Positions 61,126 to 64,000 of a stretch of DNA of 64,000 nucleotides are shown piece by piece. The number at the start of each line of letters is the position of its first letter. Position 1 is the stretch's first letter. The translations under genes were made by a program, and so were the position numbers. The DNA is from an uncultured Clostridia bacterium (GTDB lineage: Bacteria; Bacillota; Clostridia; UBA1212; UBA1255): the NCBI GenBank assembly GCA_904420095.1, contig CAJFUB010000003.1:1-64000 (forward strand). The letters are read 5' to 3'. The notes beneath the pieces are model-generated. The model did not search any database and was not told the DNA's origin. It saw only the letters and a program-made list of their open reading frames with translations.

Positions 61126-61793
61126 TTCGTGCCGCCGTTTTTGATGTGGACGGAACGCTGCTGGATTCCATGCCCATCTGGGAAAACGCCGCCGCAGTTT
61201 TTCTGGCAAAACACGGAATTGAAGCGGAAGCAGGGCTTGGCAAAAGGCTTTACCCGCTGAGCATGCAGGAAGGAGCAGCCTACTTGCAGAAAAAATACCG
61301 ACTTTCGATGTCTTCGGATAAAATTATAGAGGGAGTCGGCGCCGTGGTTTCCGATTTTTATGCAGAGGAAGCGCCTCTGAAGCCAAATGCGGATGCGTTT
61401 CTGAACGCATTGCGGGAAAAAAGCATCCCGATCGCGATCGCAACCTCAAACGAGCGCGGCGCCGTGGAAGCCGCGTTCCGCAGACTGGGGATTTTGCAGT
61501 ATTTTACAGAAATATTTACCTGCTCGGAAATCGGCGCAGGGAAAACGAAGCCCGATATCTATCGGAGCGCGGCGGAGGCGCTGCAGGCGCCGGTCGACTG
61601 TACCTGGATTTTTGAAGATGCGTATTACGCGGCGAAAACGGCGCACGACGCCGGCTTTCGAGTGGCGGGCGTTTATGATGCTTCCTCGGCGGAAGACTCG
61701 GAGCTCCTGCGGGCGGTTTCCGATATTTATATCGGAGATTTCAGCGACTTTGCCGGTTTTTACAGAAAAGCGCAGAGGGAGGGAACGAAATGA
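61122..61793 (+). CDS. HAD-superfamily phosphatase embedded in the thi operon
   Basis: A 223-residue HAD hydrolase: motif I FDVDGTLLDS with the nucleophile Asp, motif II ATSN, a Lys in GAGKTKPDI, and motif IV FEDAYYAAKTA. The cap is helical (about 20-85), beta-phosphoglucomutase type. It is tied by ATGA overlaps to thiE and thiD, so it probably acts on a thiamine intermediate, perhaps as a thiamine-phosphate or HMP-phosphate phosphatase. That role is inferred from position. Confidence 0.85.
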   Translation: MIRAAVFDVDGTLLDSMPIWENAAAVFLAKHGIEAEAGLGKRLYPLSMQEGAAYLQKKYRLSMSSDKIIEGVGAVVSDFYAEEAPLKPNADAFLNALREKSIPIAIATSNERGAVEAAFRRLGILQYFTEIFTCSEIGAGKTKPDIYRSAAEALQAPVDCTWIFEDAYYAAKTAHDAGFRVAGVYDASSAEDSELLRAVSDIYIGDFSDFAGFYRKAQREGTK

Positions 61794-62584
61794 AGACAGC
61801 TCTTACGATTGCGGGCAGCGACTGCTCCGGCGGAGCGGGAATTCAGGCGGATATTAAAACAATGACGGCCTGCGGCGTCTATGCGTCAAGTGCGATCACA
61901 TCGCTTACGGCGCAGAATACGACGGGCGTTTATGGGATTCTGGACGTAGCGCCGGAGTTTCTGGAAAAACAGCTGGACTGCATTTTCACGGATATTTATC
62001 CGGATGCGGTTAAGATTGGTATGACGGCCACGGCAGAGACCGTTTCCGTAATTTCGGAACGGCTGCGGTTTTACAAGGCGCGGAATATCGTGGTGGATCC
62101 TGTTATGGTGTCGACAAGCGGCGCCAGGCTGATCGGGGAAGAAGCCGCTGCGGCGCTGAAAGAACGGCTTTTCGGTCTCGCCATACTGCTGACGCCGAAT
62201 ATTCCGGAGGCGGAGGCGATTTCCGGGCGATCTGTTGAAACGCCGGAGGATATGCTCTGCGCGGCGCGGCAGATCAGCGAAACGTTTGGCTGCGCAGTGC
62301 TCTGCAAGGGCGGACATAACAGAAACGATGCAAACGACCTGCTGTATTGCGGCGGAACATACGAGTGGTTCCGGGGCGAACGCGTGGAGAATCCAAATAC
62401 GCACGGAACCGGCTGCACGCTTTCGAGCGCGATTGCCGCATATCTTGCAAAAGGCGCGGATCTGCGCAGCGCCGTGCTTCGAGCCAAGGAATATATTACG
62501 GGAGCGCTGAAATCGCAGCTCGATCTCGGACAAGGGAGCGGGCCGCTGGACCACATGTGGAATATAAAACAGGAGAAAGGATGA
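61790..62584 (+). CDS. thiD: Hydroxymethylpyrimidine/phosphomethylpyrimidine kinase
   Basis: A 264-residue ribokinase-fold kinase converting HMP and HMP-P to HMP-PP. Hallmarks: [44 protein letters not shown] and the catalytic [15 protein letters not shown]. It overlaps the HAD gene and thiC by ATGA. Confidence 0.96.
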   Translation: MKTALTIAGSDCSGGAGIQADIKTMTACGVYASSAITSLTAQNTTGVYGILDVAPEFLEKQLDCIFTDIYPDAVKIGMTATAETVSVISERLRFYKARNIVVDPVMVSTSGARLIGEEAAAALKERLFGLAILLTPNIPEAEAISGRSVETPEDMLCAARQISETFGCAVLCKGGHNRNDANDLLYCGGTYEWFRGERVENPNTHGTGCTLSSAIAAYLAKGADLRSAVLRAKEYITGALKSQLDLGQGSGPLDHMWNIKQEKG

Positions 62585-63894
62585 CAAAGATGAGGGACTA
62601 TAAAACGCAGATGGAAGCTGCCAGAAAAGGAATCATAACAGAGGAGCTGAGAACCGTAGCCAGGAAGGAGCGCATGCAGCCCGAAGAACTCCTGCCGCTT
62701 GTGGCGTCGGGAAAAGCCGTAATTTGTGCGAATATAAACCACAGCTGCATCGATCCGGAGGGCGTCGGTTCGATGCTGAAAACGAAAATCAATGTAAATC
62801 TTGGCGTCTCGCGCGACTGCAAGGATTATAATATTGAAATGCAGAAGGTGATGGAGGCCGTCAAAATGGGCGCGCATGCCATCATGGATCTTTCTTCCCA
62901 CGGGGATACGCAGCCGTTCCGCAGAAAGCTGACATCCGAATGCCCGGCCATGATCGGGACGGTTCCGGTATATGATTCCGTGATCCATTACCAAAGGGAT
63001 CTCGATACGCTTACCGCCAAGGATTTTATCGACGTCGTGCGGCTCCATGCGGAGGACGGCGTTGATTTTGTAACGCTGCACTGCGGCATTACGCGCAAAA
63101 CAATCGACCAGATCAGAAATCACCAGAGAAAAATGAATATCGTATCCCGCGGCGGCTCGCTTGTTTTTGCCTGGATGTGCATGACGGGAAATGAAAACCC
63201 GTTTTACGAGTATTTCGATGAAATTCTGGAAATCTGCCGTGAATATGACGTGACGATTTCACTGGGAGACGCCTGCCGGCCCGGCTGCCTTGCGGACGCG
63301 TCGGACGCCTGCCAGATCGAAGAGCTTGTGCGCCTCGGCGAACTGACAAAGCGGGCGTGGGCCAAAGACGTACAGGTCATGATTGAAGGGCCCGGACATA
63401 TGCCGATGGACCAGATCGCGGCGAATATGAAAATACAGCAGACGATCTGCATGGGCGCGCCGTTTTACGTATTGGGGCCTCTTGTAACGGATATTGCGCC
63501 GGGCTATGATCACATCACCTCCGCCATTGGCGGCGCGATTGCGGCGCAGCACGGCGCGGCGTTTCTCTGCTATGTCACGCCGGCGGAGCATCTTGCGCTT
63601 CCGAATGTAGAGGACGTCAAGCAGGGCATCATTGCGTCAAAGATTGCGGCGCACGCAGCCGATATCGCAAAAGGCGTCCGCGGCGCCAGGGAGCTTGACG
63701 ATAAAATGGCAGATGCCAGGAGAAACCTCGACTGGGAGGCGCAGTGGGCGTGCGCAATCGATCCGGAAACGGCAAAGGCCATTCGCAGCGACAGGAAACC
63801 GGAGCATGACGACACGTGCTCGATGTGCGGGAAATTCTGCGCCGTACGGAGCATGAATAAAGCGCTTGCGGGAGAACACATCGATATCCTGTGA
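62581..63894 (+). CDS. thiC: Phosphomethylpyrimidine synthase
   Basis: A 437-residue radical-SAM enzyme rearranging aminoimidazole ribotide to HMP-P. The Fe-S motif CSMCGKFC is near the C-terminus (C-x2-C-x4-C with the following AVRSMN), and metal-site segments [12 protein letters not shown] and [10 protein letters not shown] are present. It lacks the N-terminal extra domain of the E. coli enzyme, as usual in Clostridia. ATG 62581 overlaps the thiD stop. No thiG/H/S genes are in the window, so thiazole must come from salvage or other loci. Confidence 0.96.
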   Translation: MTKMRDYKTQMEAARKGIITEELRTVARKERMQPEELLPLVASGKAVICANINHSCIDPEGVGSMLKTKINVNLGVSRDCKDYNIEMQKVMEAVKMGAHAIMDLSSHGDTQPFRRKLTSECPAMIGTVPVYDSVIHYQRDLDTLTAKDFIDVVRLHAEDGVDFVTLHCGITRKTIDQIRNHQRKMNIVSRGGSLVFAWMCMTGNENPFYEYFDEILEICREYDVTISLGDACRPGCLADASDACQIEELVRLGELTKRAWAKDVQVMIEGPGHMPMDQIAANMKIQQTICMGAPFYVLGPLVTDIAPGYDHITSAIGGAIAAQHGAAFLCYVTPAEHLALPNVEDVKQGIIASKIAAHAADIAKGVRGARELDDKMADARRNLDWEAQWACAIDPETAKAIRSDRKPEHDDTCSMCGKFCAVRSMNKALAGEHIDIL

Positions 63895-63900
63895 CAAAGA

Positions 63901-63929
63901 TTGACAAATATCCGCATTTATAGTACATT
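63901..63929 (+). promoter_or_regulatory. Promoter facing the right edge of the window
   Basis: TTGACA (63901-63906), 17 bases, TACATT (63924-63929), just after the thiC stop. The gene it drives lies beyond the window. Confidence 0.5.
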
Positions 63930-63935
63930 TATTCG

Positions 63936-63967
63936 AAAGAACCTTCCTGAATGTTCTTTGTATTTTT
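63936..63967 (+). terminator. Possible terminator after thiC
   Basis: AAAGAAC (63936-63942) pairs with GTTCTTT (63953-63959), followed by a T-rich tail. The stem is short and it overlaps the leader of the possible downstream promoter. Confidence 0.4.
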
Positions 63968-64000
63968 ATGCCTGAATAAAGGGCAGATATTATAAATTTG

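Overview
The window is a mostly chromosomal segment from a Gram-positive anaerobe-type genome, most likely Bacillota, class Clostridia. Pointers are the consensus TTGACA/TATAAT promoters with strong AGGAGG ribosome sites, a DarA/PstA-type cyclic-di-AMP receptor, a long-form HPF, a PdaA-like spore-cortex deacetylase, a V/A-type ATPase operon, a type-2 IleRS and a TPP riboswitch. I cannot place it below class. Host-like DNA looks close to 50% GC by eye. One block, about 47,315-55,310, is clearly AT-rich and looks acquired.

Layout. 0.1-5.9 kb: a TIM-barrel sugar isomerase, then an ABC exporter/DUF1854/DarA-PstA group, then two secreted proteins with PPxTGD C-termini. 6-13.9 kb: a GH2 glycosidase, a phosphohexomutase, a DUF402 protein, PRPP synthetase, and a 900-residue fusion of 6-phosphogluconate dehydrogenase with a complete LarA-type (nickel hydroxyacid racemase/epimerase) domain. 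13.9-18 kb: a discoidin-type lipoprotein, and a duplicated DUF1538 membrane protein next to a duplicated P-II-like protein. 18-25.6 kb: a close-packed operon of AMP-dependent acyl-CoA ligase, membrane-anchored GH42-like protein, UDP-sugar pyrophosphorylase and NADP-isocitrate dehydrogenase. 25.7-30.3 kb: HPF, an unknown gene, a decayed NUDIX gene, an orphan MsmK/UgpC-type ATPase and a surface protein. 30.4-37.1 kb: a V-type ATPase operon (H/G-like, C, I, K, F, E, A) that stops after subunit A; B and D are absent. 37.2-47.0 kb: ileS, a kinase-like gene, an ECF S-component, a PdaA-like lipoprotein, and an SPFH / zinc-ribbon / TPM trio like YdjI-YdjG-YdjH.

47.1-55.3 kb: tRNA-Gly and tRNA-Arg, then the AT-rich island. 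It holds a methyltransferase, a tRNA-3'-end-like sequence, a broken tyrosine integrase fused to a truncated subtilase start, a two-gene ABC exporter, a stretch that can encode a Cys-rich peptide but has no start codon, two unknown membrane genes and decayed fragments. The exporter plus coupled subtilase looks like the export and processing half of a peptide (RiPP/bacteriocin-type) locus that has been cut by a deletion.

55.3-64 kb: host-like DNA with a discoidin fragment, a DUF2238-type membrane protein, an aminoglycoside-nucleotidyltransferase-like gene broken at a C6 run, a nitrilase-family amidohydrolase, a GNAT-nucleotidyltransferase fusion, and a TPP-riboswitch operon thiM-thiE-HAD-thiD-thiC. 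The thi operon can make the pyrimidine moiety de novo (ThiC) and salvage thiazole (ThiM).

The observations I rank highest are the Gnd-LarA fusion with every key LarA residue in register, the V-ATPase operon lacking B and D, the truncated peptide-export island, and the matched tandem duplication of DUF1538 and P-II domains.
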